A DNA stretch of 64,000 nt from Vibrio furnissii CIP 102972. GTDB taxonomy: Bacteria > Pseudomonadota > Gammaproteobacteria > Enterobacterales > Vibrionaceae. A program made the position numbers and the translations under genes. Below, piece by piece: positions 7,599 to 15,955 of the stretch (the first letter of the stretch is position 1; the number at the start of each line of letters is the position of its first letter). The stretch lies in contig NZ_ACZP01000013.1 in the NCBI RefSeq assembly GCF_000176175.1, positions 186,001-250,000 on the forward strand. The letters are read 5' to 3'. Under the pieces are notes generated by a model that made no database searches, was not told where the DNA came from, and was given only the letters and a program-made list of their open reading frames with translations.

Positions 7599-8798
7599 AT
7601 GAGTTCATCAGACAACATCCCATCAGAACCAACAGAATTTGATGCCGCGCGTGCCAAGCAATCGCGCAAAAAAGGTTTTTTCGCACTGGCGGCGGCCGTG
7701 ATCCTCGCCGGAGGCAGTTACGGCGCCTACTGGCATTTCATCGGCTCACGCTATGTGTCGACCGACAACGCTTACGCAGCGGCTGAGATTGCCGAAGTGA
7801 CCCCTGCGGTGGGCGGCATCATTGCCCGCGTGAGCGTGGTCGATACCCAATACGTCAACCAAGGCGACGTGCTGGTGCAAATCGACGATACCGATGCGCG
7901 GTTGGCGCTCAAGCAAGCGGCCGCAGATTTGGCGCTGGCCGAACGCCGCGTGCGCAGTTACCTCGCCAATGACGAAGGCTTAACCGCGATGGTTGAAGCG
8001 CAGGAAGCGAGCGAGCAACGCGCCGAAGCGCAACTCAAAGCTGCGCAGGCCGATTTTGCGCGCGCCAAAATTGACTTAACGCGCCGTGAAGATCTGGTGC
8101 GCAGCGGGTCGGTGTCCGGCGAAGAAGTGACCAACGCCAAAACTGGCTATCAACAAGCGCAAGCGAACTTAAATGCAGCCAAAGCGGCGATGGCACAAGC
8201 GCAAGCGACCAAGCTGTCGACCATCGGTTCGCAAAAAGCCAACGCGGCGTTGACGGACAACACCACGGTGGAAAACAACCCGGAAGTGCTACTGGCGAAA
8301 GCGCGTTTTGAGCAAGCCAAAGTGGATTTGGACCGCACCGTGATTCGCGCGCCGATCAGCGGCATCATCGCCAAACGTCAGGTGCAAGTAGGCCGCCGCG
8401 TGCAAGTGGGGATGCCGTTGATGACTGTGGTGCCTATCAACAGCATTTACGTGGATGCCAACTTCAAAGAAGTGGAACTGCGCAACGTGAAAGTGGGGCA
8501 GCCGGTGACACTCACCGCCGATATTTACGGTGACGATGTCACGTATCGCGGCGTGGTGGCTGGATTTTCAGGCGGCACGGGGTCGGCGTTCTCAATGATT
8601 CCGGCGCAAAACGCCACGGGGAACTGGATCAAAGTCGTGCAGCGTCTGCCGGTGCGTATTGAACTCGATCCAACCGATTTGCAGTCGCATCCGCTGCAAG
8701 TGGGGCTGTCGATGGTCGTTACCGTCGATACTTCCGCGGATAGCAACGAGCAGGTGATTGCGCAGTTTCGCGCCGCGAAAGTGTCAGAACAAGGCTAA
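7599..8798 (+). CDS. vceA: Membrane fusion adaptor of MFS efflux pump (EmrA/HlyD family)
   Basis: A 399-residue periplasmic adaptor. One N-terminal membrane helix (about 27-47) is followed by the STDNAYAAAEIAEVTPAV motif typical of EmrA, a long Ala/Gln-rich coiled-coil hairpin (about 95-225), and the lipoyl/beta-barrel part with DRTVIRAPISGII. It bridges the inner membrane pump to the outer membrane channel encoded 24 bp upstream. Its stop is 9 bp before the pump gene, so all three are one operon. Confidence 0.88.
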   Translation: MSSSDNIPSEPTEFDAARAKQSRKKGFFALAAAVILAGGSYGAYWHFIGSRYVSTDNAYAAAEIAEVTPAVGGIIARVSVVDTQYVNQGDVLVQIDDTDARLALKQAAADLALAERRVRSYLANDEGLTAMVEAQEASEQRAEAQLKAAQADFARAKIDLTRREDLVRSGSVSGEEVTNAKTGYQQAQANLNAAKAAMAQAQATKLSTIGSQKANAALTDNTTVENNPEVLLAKARFEQAKVDLDRTVIRAPISGIIAKRQVQVGRRVQVGMPLMTVVPINSIYVDANFKEVELRNVKVGQPVTLTADIYGDDVTYRGVVAGFSGGTGSAFSMIPAQNATGNWIKVVQRLPVRIELDPTDLQSHPLQVGLSMVVTVDTSADSNEQVIAQFRAAKVSEQG

Positions 8799-8807
8799 GG
8801 TGAAGCC

Positions 8808-10343
8808 ATGAGTCATACCTCTGACAATGACATCAAACCTTTGTCAGGTGGGGCGCTGTTTCTCGGCGCCCTCTGTCTGGCGATGGCAAACTTCTTTGCC
8901 ATTTTGGATACCACGATTGCCAACGTGTCGGTCTCGAATATCGCAGGTGGGCTGGGCACGTCTTTAAGTCAAGGGACGTATGTGATTACGTCTTATGCGG
9001 TGGCGGAAGCGATTTCGGTTCCGTTAACCGGATGGCTTGCGCGGCGTTTTGGATCGATTCGCGTGTTCGTCACGTGTTTCTTCTTTTTCGGATTTTTCTC
9101 GCTGCTGTGTGGCTTATCAACAAGCCTCAACATGTTGGTGATGTGCCGCGTATTCCTTGGCTTTGCAGGTGGCCCGCTGATGCCGCTGTCACAAACGCTG
9201 ATGATTCGTATCTTCCCGAAAGACAAGAGTCACGCGGCGATCGGTATCTGGTCGATGACTACCTTGGTGGCGCCGATCATGGGGCCGATTTTAGGCGGTA
9301 TCTTGTGTGACCAATACAGTTGGCCGTTTATTTTCTTTGTGAACATTCCATTTGCCATTTTTGCCTCATTCGTCGGTTGGAAGATCCTGAAAAAATACGA
9401 AACCAAGAATGAACGTTTGCCGATCGATAAAATCGGCCTGCTGTTGCTGATTGTCTGGGTAGCAGCTTTGCAACTGATGTTGGACGAAGGCAAAGACCAT
9501 GACTGGTTTGAATCGTCACGCATTGTAACGTTGGCGGTGATTGCCGCGATAGGCTTTGTCGCCTTCCTGATTTGGGAGCTGACCGAGCGCAATCCGGTGG
9601 TGGAGTTAAGAGTGTTCCGTCATCGTGGCTATGCGATGAGCATGGTCACGTTGTCGCTCGCCTTTGGCGCCTTTTTCGCCACGACGGTGTTAACCCCACT
9701 CTGGTTGCAGAACTTCATGGGCTACACCGCAACCATTTCGGGGTACGCGACGGCGACCATGGGCATACTGGCGGTGTTTCTTGCGCCGATTATCGCCAAC
9801 TTGTCGTCGAAATATGACCCGCGGCCGTTTGTGTTTGTCGGCGTGATGTGGCTTGGGTTCTGGACCTTTATGCGCAGTTTCAACACCGTCGACATGACCT
9901 TTGAGCAGGTGAGTTGGCCAATGTTCGTGCAGGGGATTGGGATGCCGCTGTTCTTCGTGCCGCTAACGGCGATTGCGCTCGGCAGTGTTAAGCCCCATGA
10001 GATGGAATCGGCGGCGGGGCTGATGAACTTCATCCGCACCTTGTCCGGCGCGTTTGCCACCTCGATGATCAACACTTCGTGGGAGCACGAGTCGCGCTAC
10101 GTGCATGCTGAATTGGCGGGCTTGACCGACAAAGCGGGCGTGGCGACGCAAGCGATGCAAAACGCGGGCATGAGCGCCGATCAAACCCGCTCGGCGCTGG
10201 ACGGCATGCTGCAAGGGCAAAGTGTGATGGTCGCGACCAACCAACTGTTCTTGGTGATCGCGGTGATTTTTGCCGTGGCCGCGTGCATGATCTGGATGGC
10301 GCCGAAACCGAAACACGCGGTGGATGCGTCCGCGGCGCACTAA
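8808..10343 (+). CDS. vceB: MFS multidrug exporter, DHA2 family (EmrB-like)
   Basis: A 511-residue, 14-helix proton-driven exporter. Motif A is seen as GWLARRFGSIRVF after helix 2, and the first helix contains the DHA2 feature LDTTIANVSV. Motif C-like Gly/Pro-rich sequence APIMGPILGG follows. As the inner membrane component of the tripartite pump, it drives export of hydrophobic toxic compounds. A terminator follows at 10400. Confidence 0.88.
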   Translation: MSHTSDNDIKPLSGGALFLGALCLAMANFFAILDTTIANVSVSNIAGGLGTSLSQGTYVITSYAVAEAISVPLTGWLARRFGSIRVFVTCFFFFGFFSLLCGLSTSLNMLVMCRVFLGFAGGPLMPLSQTLMIRIFPKDKSHAAIGIWSMTTLVAPIMGPILGGILCDQYSWPFIFFVNIPFAIFASFVGWKILKKYETKNERLPIDKIGLLLLIVWVAALQLMLDEGKDHDWFESSRIVTLAVIAAIGFVAFLIWELTERNPVVELRVFRHRGYAMSMVTLSLAFGAFFATTVLTPLWLQNFMGYTATISGYATATMGILAVFLAPIIANLSSKYDPRPFVFVGVMWLGFWTFMRSFNTVDMTFEQVSWPMFVQGIGMPLFFVPLTAIALGSVKPHEMESAAGLMNFIRTLSGAFATSMINTSWEHESRYVHAELAGLTDKAGVATQAMQNAGMSADQTRSALDGMLQGQSVMVATNQLFLVIAVIFAVAACMIWMAPKPKHAVDASAAH

Positions 10344-10399
10344 ATAACATGCACTAAACAACACGCACTCAATAAACCGCACGAAACGAATTAATCCAC

Positions 10400-10449
10400 G
10401 GGGCTGTTTGTCAGGAATTGGACTCTCGCTGACTTTCAGCCCCCTTTTT
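10400..10449 (+). terminator. Terminator of vceCAB
   Basis: GGGGCTG (10400-10406) pairs with CAGCCCC (10437-10443), followed by C and TTTTT. The 30-base loop is long but has smaller internal pairing. Confidence 0.65.
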
Positions 10450-10493
10450 CGTCTTGCGTTTGCTGGCTCACTCACGGTTGTTGAGTTTTTAAT

Positions 10494-10508
10494 TGATAAC
10501 ACTTCTCA
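10494..10508. promoter_or_regulatory. Fur box candidate upstream of AraC-type regulator
   Basis: TGATAACACTTCTCA fits the 7-1-7 Fur pattern TGATAAT-N-ATTATCA at 11 of 14 positions. It sits 56 bp before the regulator start, in the promoter region, and suggests iron repression of the regulator. Confidence 0.5.
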
Positions 10509-10563
10509 TTAACTCGTCATCTGTGCGACACTAAGCCCTCTATTTTCGAGGTGTTTTGCTGTC

Positions 10564-11433
10564 ATGACTCGTCCTTCTTCATCGTTTAACCGCATTTGCA
10601 AACTGCTGGACTACATCCATGCGCATCTGGATCAGCCGTTGTCGCTGGATGATTTGGCGCAGCAAAGCTGTTGGTCACGCTGGCAATTACAGCGGGTATT
10701 TCAGAGTGAGACTGGCTTGACGGTCGCCAACTACGTGCGTGAACTCAAACTGAGCGAAGCCGCCGAAGCTCTGATTCATGGTTCGGCGCGGGTGATTGAT
10801 ATTGCGCTCGCCAACGGTTTCAGTTCTGAAATCAGCTTTAGCCGCGCGTTCCGGCAACATTTTGGCCTCAGCCCGCGTGATTATCGTAAGCTTGGTCGCC
10901 ACACTGGGCTGCGCAAACCGCTGCAACTGGCGCAGCGCACGCCGCCAGTGAGCCAAACGCCGCAACTGATGCAAGTGCGGGTGGAATCGGCGGAATCGGA
11001 AACCTTTTACGGCCTTGCGACGCCGATTCGCGGCTTGCTCGCGGCAGCGCCTGATTTTGCTGAGCAGGTGCCAAGTGTGTGGGCGCAGTTTTCGCCGCTG
11101 ATGGCGCATCAAACCCCGCAGCCACTGACCGGCGTGATTGACGTGACGGCCGCCGCTGACAATGACCATGCGTTGATCTATTGGGCGACCAGCACGCTTC
11201 CCGTGTCGGGCGCAGAATGCGTGACGGTGCCTGCGCAAACTTACGCGGTGGTGAAACATCGTGGCCCGATTGCCTTGCTGCCACAAACGCTGGCTTGGTT
11301 TATTTTCGATTGGTTGCCGCAATCGATCTATCGCGGCGTGGATGGGTTTGAATTGGAACGTTATCCCGCCGGATATGACGGCACGGCTGTGCATGCCGAG
11401 ATGGATTATTGGTTGCCGATTGAGATCGCCTGA
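10564..11433 (+). CDS. AraC-family regulator with GyrI-like effector domain, probably controls the receptor gene
   Basis: A 289-residue protein with the two AraC helix-turn-helix motifs at the N-terminus (about 10-110, with LDDLAQQSCWSRWQLQRVF and VIDIALANGFSSEISFSRAF), followed by a GyrI-like small-molecule-binding domain (about 135-289). The order DNA-binding then ligand-binding is that of Rob and its relatives. It lies directly upstream of a TonB-dependent siderophore receptor, and both have Fur-box candidates. This resembles the V. vulnificus arrangement in which an AraC-type activator controls the ferrioxamine receptor gene desA. Activation by the iron-siderophore is inferred, not shown. 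Confidence 0.8.
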   Translation: MTRPSSSFNRICKLLDYIHAHLDQPLSLDDLAQQSCWSRWQLQRVFQSETGLTVANYVRELKLSEAAEALIHGSARVIDIALANGFSSEISFSRAFRQHFGLSPRDYRKLGRHTGLRKPLQLAQRTPPVSQTPQLMQVRVESAESETFYGLATPIRGLLAAAPDFAEQVPSVWAQFSPLMAHQTPQPLTGVIDVTAAADNDHALIYWATSTLPVSGAECVTVPAQTYAVVKHRGPIALLPQTLAWFIFDWLPQSIYRGVDGFELERYPAGYDGTAVHAEMDYWLPIEIA

Positions 11434-11492
11434 GCGGCGCAACATGCTCCAAATTGTTAACTTTTCACGCCGCGCTTTGCTTAGAATACAAA

Positions 11493-11507
11493 TGATATTT
11501 ATTCTCA
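11493..11507. promoter_or_regulatory. Fur box candidate upstream of siderophore receptor
   Basis: TGATATTTATTCTCA matches the 7-1-7 Fur pattern at 12 of 14 positions and lies 30 bp before the receptor start. Confidence 0.65.
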
Positions 11508-11536
11508 CAATAAGAAAAGCAGGGTAGTTAACCATC

Positions 11537-13684
11537 ATGGATTTGAATCCGCATACCACATTGTCGCCGGTCGCGTTGGCGATCTTGGCACTTTTGATGC
11601 CCACCACCAGTGTTGCCGCCGATGAGTCCACAAGCGCAGACACAGAAACCGTGACCATTTTGGGTCAAACCTATCGCAACACCGCGACGAAAACGGCGCT
11701 GGCGCCGGAAGAAACGCCGCAAGGCATCACCGTGATTGACGGCGAACTGCTTGAGCAGCGCGGCGTGACGTCGGTTGGTCAAGCGCTGCGCTACGCACCG
11801 GGCGTGGTGACAGAAACCAAAGGCGGTTCCGTTACCATGTACGACAACTTCTACATTCGCGGTTTTCAGGTCGACCAAAGCTATTACGATGGCTTGGTGC
11901 TGCAATACCTCAAAGGCTGGAACTTGCAGCCACAGATTGATCCGATTGCGATGCAGCAACTGGAGGTCTTCAAAGGCCCAACATCGGTGTTGTATGGCGC
12001 GATGCCTCCGGGCGGCATGGTGAACGTGATAGCCAAAGCGCCGCAACAGCAGCGCAGCACCGAAGTGTCGGCCTCCACGGGTTCGCGCAATTTGCAGCAA
12101 GTGACGCTCGATACCACCGGGCCGCTCAGCGATGCGCTCTCTTACCGTTTGATTGCCAAAGCGCGCAAACAGGACGGCCAGGTTGATGGTACGGAGGAAG
12201 AGCGGTATTTGATTGCGCCGTCACTCGACTGGCAAGTCACCGACAAAACGCTGATCAATCTTAACCTCTATTATCAGAACGATCCGGCGATGGGCATGAA
12301 CTCGGCTTTGCCTGCCTCAGGTACCGTGACCTCTAACGCCAACGGGTCAACGTCCTCCTCGACTTACGCGGGTGACACCAACTGGAGCAAATTCGAGCGT
12401 GAAATTCTGATGCTGGGTTATAAAGTGCAGCATCAGTTCACCGACAACTGGGCGTTCTTACAGAACCTGCGCTACACCGACGCATCATTGACCCAGAAAA
12501 ACCTCTATCACAGCAGTGGTGGTTTTGATGAAACCACGGGCGTGCTGACGCGCAACATTTACAGCACCGATGAAAGTTACAACGGTTTGGTGGTGGATAA
12601 CCAACTGTCCGGTGTGATCAATTGGGGCAGCGTGGAACACAACCTGCTATTTGGCGTGGATTACCAACGCCTGAAAGGGGACTCGTTGTACCAAACCTAC
12701 ACCACCACTGACAGCGATTTTGGCAGCTTTAACCTGTTCAACCCCAACAACAATTTGCTCGATAGCAGCACGGTGTCGGCGCAGTATGCGTACGACTACG
12801 ATATCGAAATCAAACAGCTCGGCGGTTATGTTCAGGATCAACTGCGCTGGAACCGTTGGGTGTTGATTGCAGGCGGCCGCTTTGATCACTACACCAGCAA
12901 CAGCGAAGTGTCGGGTTACGCCACCAAAGCGGATGACTCCGAGTTCTCGTATCGCGTCGGCGCGCTGTATCAGTTTGATTCTGGGATTGCGCCGTTTGCC
13001 AGCTACGCCACCAGTTTTTCACCGGTGGCAGGCACCGACAGTCAGTTTGGTCAGCCATTCAAGCCGGAAACTGGCGAGCAAGTGGAAGTGGGCGTGAAGT
13101 ATCAGTCGGCGGATATGAGCAAGCAGGCCAGTGTGTCGCTGTATCACATTGTGAAAAACAATGTGGTGGTGACTGACCCAAGTTCGGCCAACTATCAGGA
13201 TGATATTCAGGTGGGCGAAGTGCGCTCGCAAGGCGTAGAGGTCGAAGGTCGCTGGTGGCTGACGCCAAACTGGGACATCGCAGCAAGCTACACTTACGCG
13301 GATGTTGAAGTGACCAAAGACAGCGCCAATGGCTTGCAAGGCACCACGCCGATTTATGTGCCCAAGCACAGCGCCACACTGTGGAGCACGTACCAAGTGG
13401 ATGACGGGGTGTTACGCGGCGGTCGCGTCAGCGGCGGCGCGCGTTATGTGGGCGAAATGTATATGGATGCGACCAATACGCAAGGCAAAGTGCCGGATTA
13501 CACTGTGGTTGACTTGTCGCTTGGATACGATTTGGGCCAGATCAGCGACCGCCTGCAAGGCGCGCGTGCGGATGTGATCGCCAACAACCTGTTCGACCAA
13601 ACGTACTACACCTGTTACAACAACATGAACTGCTGGTACGGTGCAGAGCGCACCATCGAATTGAAACTCGGCTATCAGTTCTGA
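11537..13684 (+). CDS. TonB-dependent hydroxamate siderophore receptor (FhuA/FoxA type)
   Basis: A 715-residue outer membrane receptor. A signal peptide ends near residue 30. It is followed by a TonB-box-like region (ETVTILG), the plug (about 50-165, with EETPQGITVIDGELL and a VFKGPTSVLYGAMPPGGMVN segment), and a 22-strand barrel ending in the typical terminal Phe (LKLGYQF). A CYNNMNCW cysteine pair near the C-terminus recurs in ferrioxamine/ferrichrome receptors. It would import an iron-hydroxamate, probably taken from other microbes because no siderophore synthesis genes are nearby. A Fur box lies upstream, and the AraC-type gene before it is the likely activator. Confidence 0.88.
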   Translation: MDLNPHTTLSPVALAILALLMPTTSVAADESTSADTETVTILGQTYRNTATKTALAPEETPQGITVIDGELLEQRGVTSVGQALRYAPGVVTETKGGSVTMYDNFYIRGFQVDQSYYDGLVLQYLKGWNLQPQIDPIAMQQLEVFKGPTSVLYGAMPPGGMVNVIAKAPQQQRSTEVSASTGSRNLQQVTLDTTGPLSDALSYRLIAKARKQDGQVDGTEEERYLIAPSLDWQVTDKTLINLNLYYQNDPAMGMNSALPASGTVTSNANGSTSSSTYAGDTNWSKFEREILMLGYKVQHQFTDNWAFLQNLRYTDASLTQKNLYHSSGGFDETTGVLTRNIYSTDESYNGLVVDNQLSGVINWGSVEHNLLFGVDYQRLKGDSLYQTYTTTDSDFGSFNLFNPNNNLLDSSTVSAQYAYDYDIEIKQLGGYVQDQLRWNRWVLIAGGRFDHYTSNSEVSGYATKADDSEFSYRVGALYQFDSGIAPFASYATSFSPVAGTDSQFGQPFKPETGEQVEVGVKYQSADMSKQASVSLYHIVKNNVVVTDPSSANYQDDIQVGEVRSQGVEVEGRWWLTPNWDIAASYTYADVEVTKDSANGLQGTTPIYVPKHSATLWSTYQVDDGVLRGGRVSGGARYVGEMYMDATNTQGKVPDYTVVDLSLGYDLGQISDRLQGARADVIANNLFDQTYYTCYNNMNCWYGAERTIELKLGYQF

Positions 13685-13701
13685 TTGACGCAGACGTCAA
13701 G

Positions 13702-13725
13702 CGCCCGGTTTCGACCGGGCGTTTT
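13702..13725 (+). terminator. Terminator of siderophore receptor gene
   Basis: The stem CGCCCGGT/ACCGGGCG with a TTCG tetraloop is followed by TTTT, 18 bp after the receptor stop codon. Confidence 0.9.
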
Positions 13726-13733
13726 GCATTCGG

Positions 13734-13751
13734 TTAACCCACCCTTAACCC
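13734..13751 (+). promoter_or_regulatory. Direct repeat TTAACCC x2, 11-bp spacing
   Basis: TTAACCC (13734-13740) and TTAACCC (13745-13751) are exact direct repeats one helical turn apart, the geometry used by OmpR/PhoB-family regulators. They lie in the intergenic region before the response regulator gene, about 205 bp from its start, so autoregulation is possible. Chance is not excluded. Confidence 0.35.
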
Positions 13752-13955
13752 GCTTGACGTTACGCTTGAACACCTCGAAAAAAGTCGACGGTTTTGATCT
13801 GTGTTTTTGTTTGGCATCATCCAATGACGCTATGATAGACAACAGAATCAAGCACGACATACCGCGCGCAGCGCAGCGACGTTCGTCACGTCGACCATTT
13901 GCGCAGCCGCCGTATGCATTGCAGCACGGCTCCGCGACCACAGTAGGTGAAAGGA

Positions 13956-14645
13956 ATGTTAAAGGCGTTATTGGTGGAAGATGATCTCGATCTGGCCACC
14001 GCTTTGGTTGACTACATGTCGTTGGAAGCGATCGACTGCGATTTTGCGGCCGACGGACAAGTGGGCTACAACCTGATCATGGCAAATCGCTACGACGTGA
14101 TTGTGCTCGATCTCAACTTGCCCAAAATTGAAGGGCTGGTGGTGTGCGAGCGCATTCGTGAACGGGGGATTGAAACGCCGGTACTGATGCTCACGGCGCG
14201 CGATACGCTGGACGATAAACTGCAAGGCTTTAGCCACGGTGCGGATGATTACTTGGTGAAGCCGTTTGCAATGGAAGAGCTGATGGCGCGGGTGCAGGTG
14301 CTGGCGAAACGTCGCAGCGGCCAAGTGTCGAAATTGCGCGTGGCGGATTTGGTGCTGGATATAGCGCAGCGCAAAGTCACGCGCGCCGGGCAGGAGATCA
14401 AGCTGTCACCGATTGCGATTAAAATTCTCGAACTGCTGATGCGTGAATACCCGTCGGGTGTTTCACGGGAGAAAATTGTCCTCAATGTGTGGGGCGACGA
14501 TCAACCCGACAGCAACAGCTTGAAAGTGCACATGTTCAACTTACGCAAACAGATCGACAAAGCGGGGCTAGAGCCTTTGATTCATACGTTACCGGGTTAC
14601 GGATTTGCGATACAACGGCAGGGCAACGATGAAACTGCGTCGTAG
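13956..14645 (+). CDS. OmpR/PhoB-family response regulator
   Basis: A 229-residue two-component regulator. The receiver domain (about 1-115) has the acidic pair EDD near the start, the phosphorylation site in VIVLDLNLP (Asp about 51), and the conserved lysine in DDYLVKPF. A winged-helix DNA-binding domain follows (about 125-220, with VSREKIVLNVWG and HTLPGYGF). I chose the ATG at 13956 because AGGTG lies seven bases upstream; an in-frame GTG at 13947 is possible. The partner kinase gene overlaps its end. I do not recognise the signal or regulon. Confidence 0.88.
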   Translation: MLKALLVEDDLDLATALVDYMSLEAIDCDFAADGQVGYNLIMANRYDVIVLDLNLPKIEGLVVCERIRERGIETPVLMLTARDTLDDKLQGFSHGADDYLVKPFAMEELMARVQVLAKRRSGQVSKLRVADLVLDIAQRKVTRAGQEIKLSPIAIKILELLMREYPSGVSREKIVLNVWGDDQPDSNSLKVHMFNLRKQIDKAGLEPLIHTLPGYGFAIQRQGNDETAS

Positions 14646-15900
14646 CCTCAAAATCTTTTTTGCCTTTTCGGTGATGGCGATGGGCACCATCACGGTGCTG
14701 AGTTATTCCACATTGGCCGCCAATTACTTTGAGCAAGGGCTCGATGGCGGTATGCGTATGACCATGCTGGAAATTGGCCATCGCGCGGAGCTATTGGAAG
14801 GCAAACCGGAACGCATGCTCGGGTTTCAAGTGGCGCGTCGCTGGCAAGATGTGCAGCCGGAAATTCGCGCTGAGTTTGCCAAGCCCACCGAACACCTTGA
14901 ACTGCTCAAACACATCGATCGTTCGAGTTGGTTCTCGACCCCCAAACGAGCGCTATTTCTGATGCGCTACGATCAAGACCGTGCCGAAACGCTCTACATT
15001 TCGCGTGTGGTGGATGACTTCAATCACCCTAAGTTTGAACGGGACATGCCCGCGGGCAAATGGCCACATGTCATCAAACTGTTGAGCTACGGTGCGCTGG
15101 GCATTGTCATTTTCGCGCTGTGCATGATGTTCTTGATGCAAATGGTCGCAAGGCCCATTGAACGGTTGTGGCAATGGGCGAAACACCTCACGCCGAATCA
15201 GTTAAATGAACCGCTGCCAGATTTTCAGTACAACGAACTGAACCGCTTGGCCGACGTGGTGCGCAGCAGCTTGTCAACAGTTGAAGATTCGCTGCGTCGC
15301 GAGCAAAAGTTCTTGGCGCATGCCAGCCATGAACTGCGCACACCCATCGCGGTGGTGCGCAGCAACGCCGAGTTACTGGCAAAGCTACTGGATAAGCCAG
15401 AGAGCTTGGAAAAACAGAAGCAGGTGGTGGAGCGGATTGTGCGCGCTGGCGTCACCATGACCGATCTAACTGAAACGCTGCTGTGGCTCAATCGTGGTAA
15501 AGAGAGCGAGCCGCCGCTGAGTGAAGTCAATTTGCAGGCTCTGATCGAGCAGATTTGTCAGGAGCTGCACTATTTGGTGCGCGACAAAGAGGTGACGGTA
15601 GACGTGCAGCTCTCTGCAGGACAATTTTTGCTGCCAAAAACGCTGTGTCATATCGTGTTGAGTAACCTCATTCGCAATGCGTACCAGCATACGCTGCTGG
15701 GCAAAGTGGTCATCACGCAGCGCGGGTCTCAAGTCACCATTGCCAATCATGATCACAGTGGCGCCAACGCACACGATACACTCGGTTTTGGCTTAGGGCT
15801 GGAGCTGACCAATCGTATTATTCGTCACTACGCATGGCCGTATCACACCATCGAACACGATCATGGCCGTGATGTGACCATTAACTTTCGTTGGCAATAA
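14629..15900 (+). CDS. Sensor histidine kinase, partner of upstream regulator
   Basis: A 423-residue inner membrane kinase. Helix 1 (about 8-30), a periplasmic sensor of about 115 residues without a recognised fold, helix 2 (about 150-172) and a HAMP-like linker are followed by the phosphoacceptor motif HASHELRTPIAVVRS. The ATPase domain has the N-box LSNLIRNAYQH and a G-box GFGLGLELTN. The ATG at 14629 overlaps the regulator gene by 17 bp, showing co-translation. Confidence 0.88.
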   Translation: MKLRRSLKIFFAFSVMAMGTITVLSYSTLAANYFEQGLDGGMRMTMLEIGHRAELLEGKPERMLGFQVARRWQDVQPEIRAEFAKPTEHLELLKHIDRSSWFSTPKRALFLMRYDQDRAETLYISRVVDDFNHPKFERDMPAGKWPHVIKLLSYGALGIVIFALCMMFLMQMVARPIERLWQWAKHLTPNQLNEPLPDFQYNELNRLADVVRSSLSTVEDSLRREQKFLAHASHELRTPIAVVRSNAELLAKLLDKPESLEKQKQVVERIVRAGVTMTDLTETLLWLNRGKESEPPLSEVNLQALIEQICQELHYLVRDKEVTVDVQLSAGQFLLPKTLCHIVLSNLIRNAYQHTLLGKVVITQRGSQVTIANHDHSGANAHDTLGFGLGLELTNRIIRHYAWPYHTIEHDHGRDVTINFRWQ

Positions 15901-15903
15901 CAT

Positions 15904-15930
15904 AAAAATGCCCACTCCGTGGAGTGGGCA
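15904..15930 (-). terminator. Terminator of scrA
   Basis: A 9-bp stem TGCCCACTC/GAGTGGGCA around CGTG is followed on the minus strand by TTTTT. It separates the kinase gene from the convergent scrA. Confidence 0.85.
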
Positions 15931-15955
15931 AATGCGTGAATGCAAGGGGGATGCA

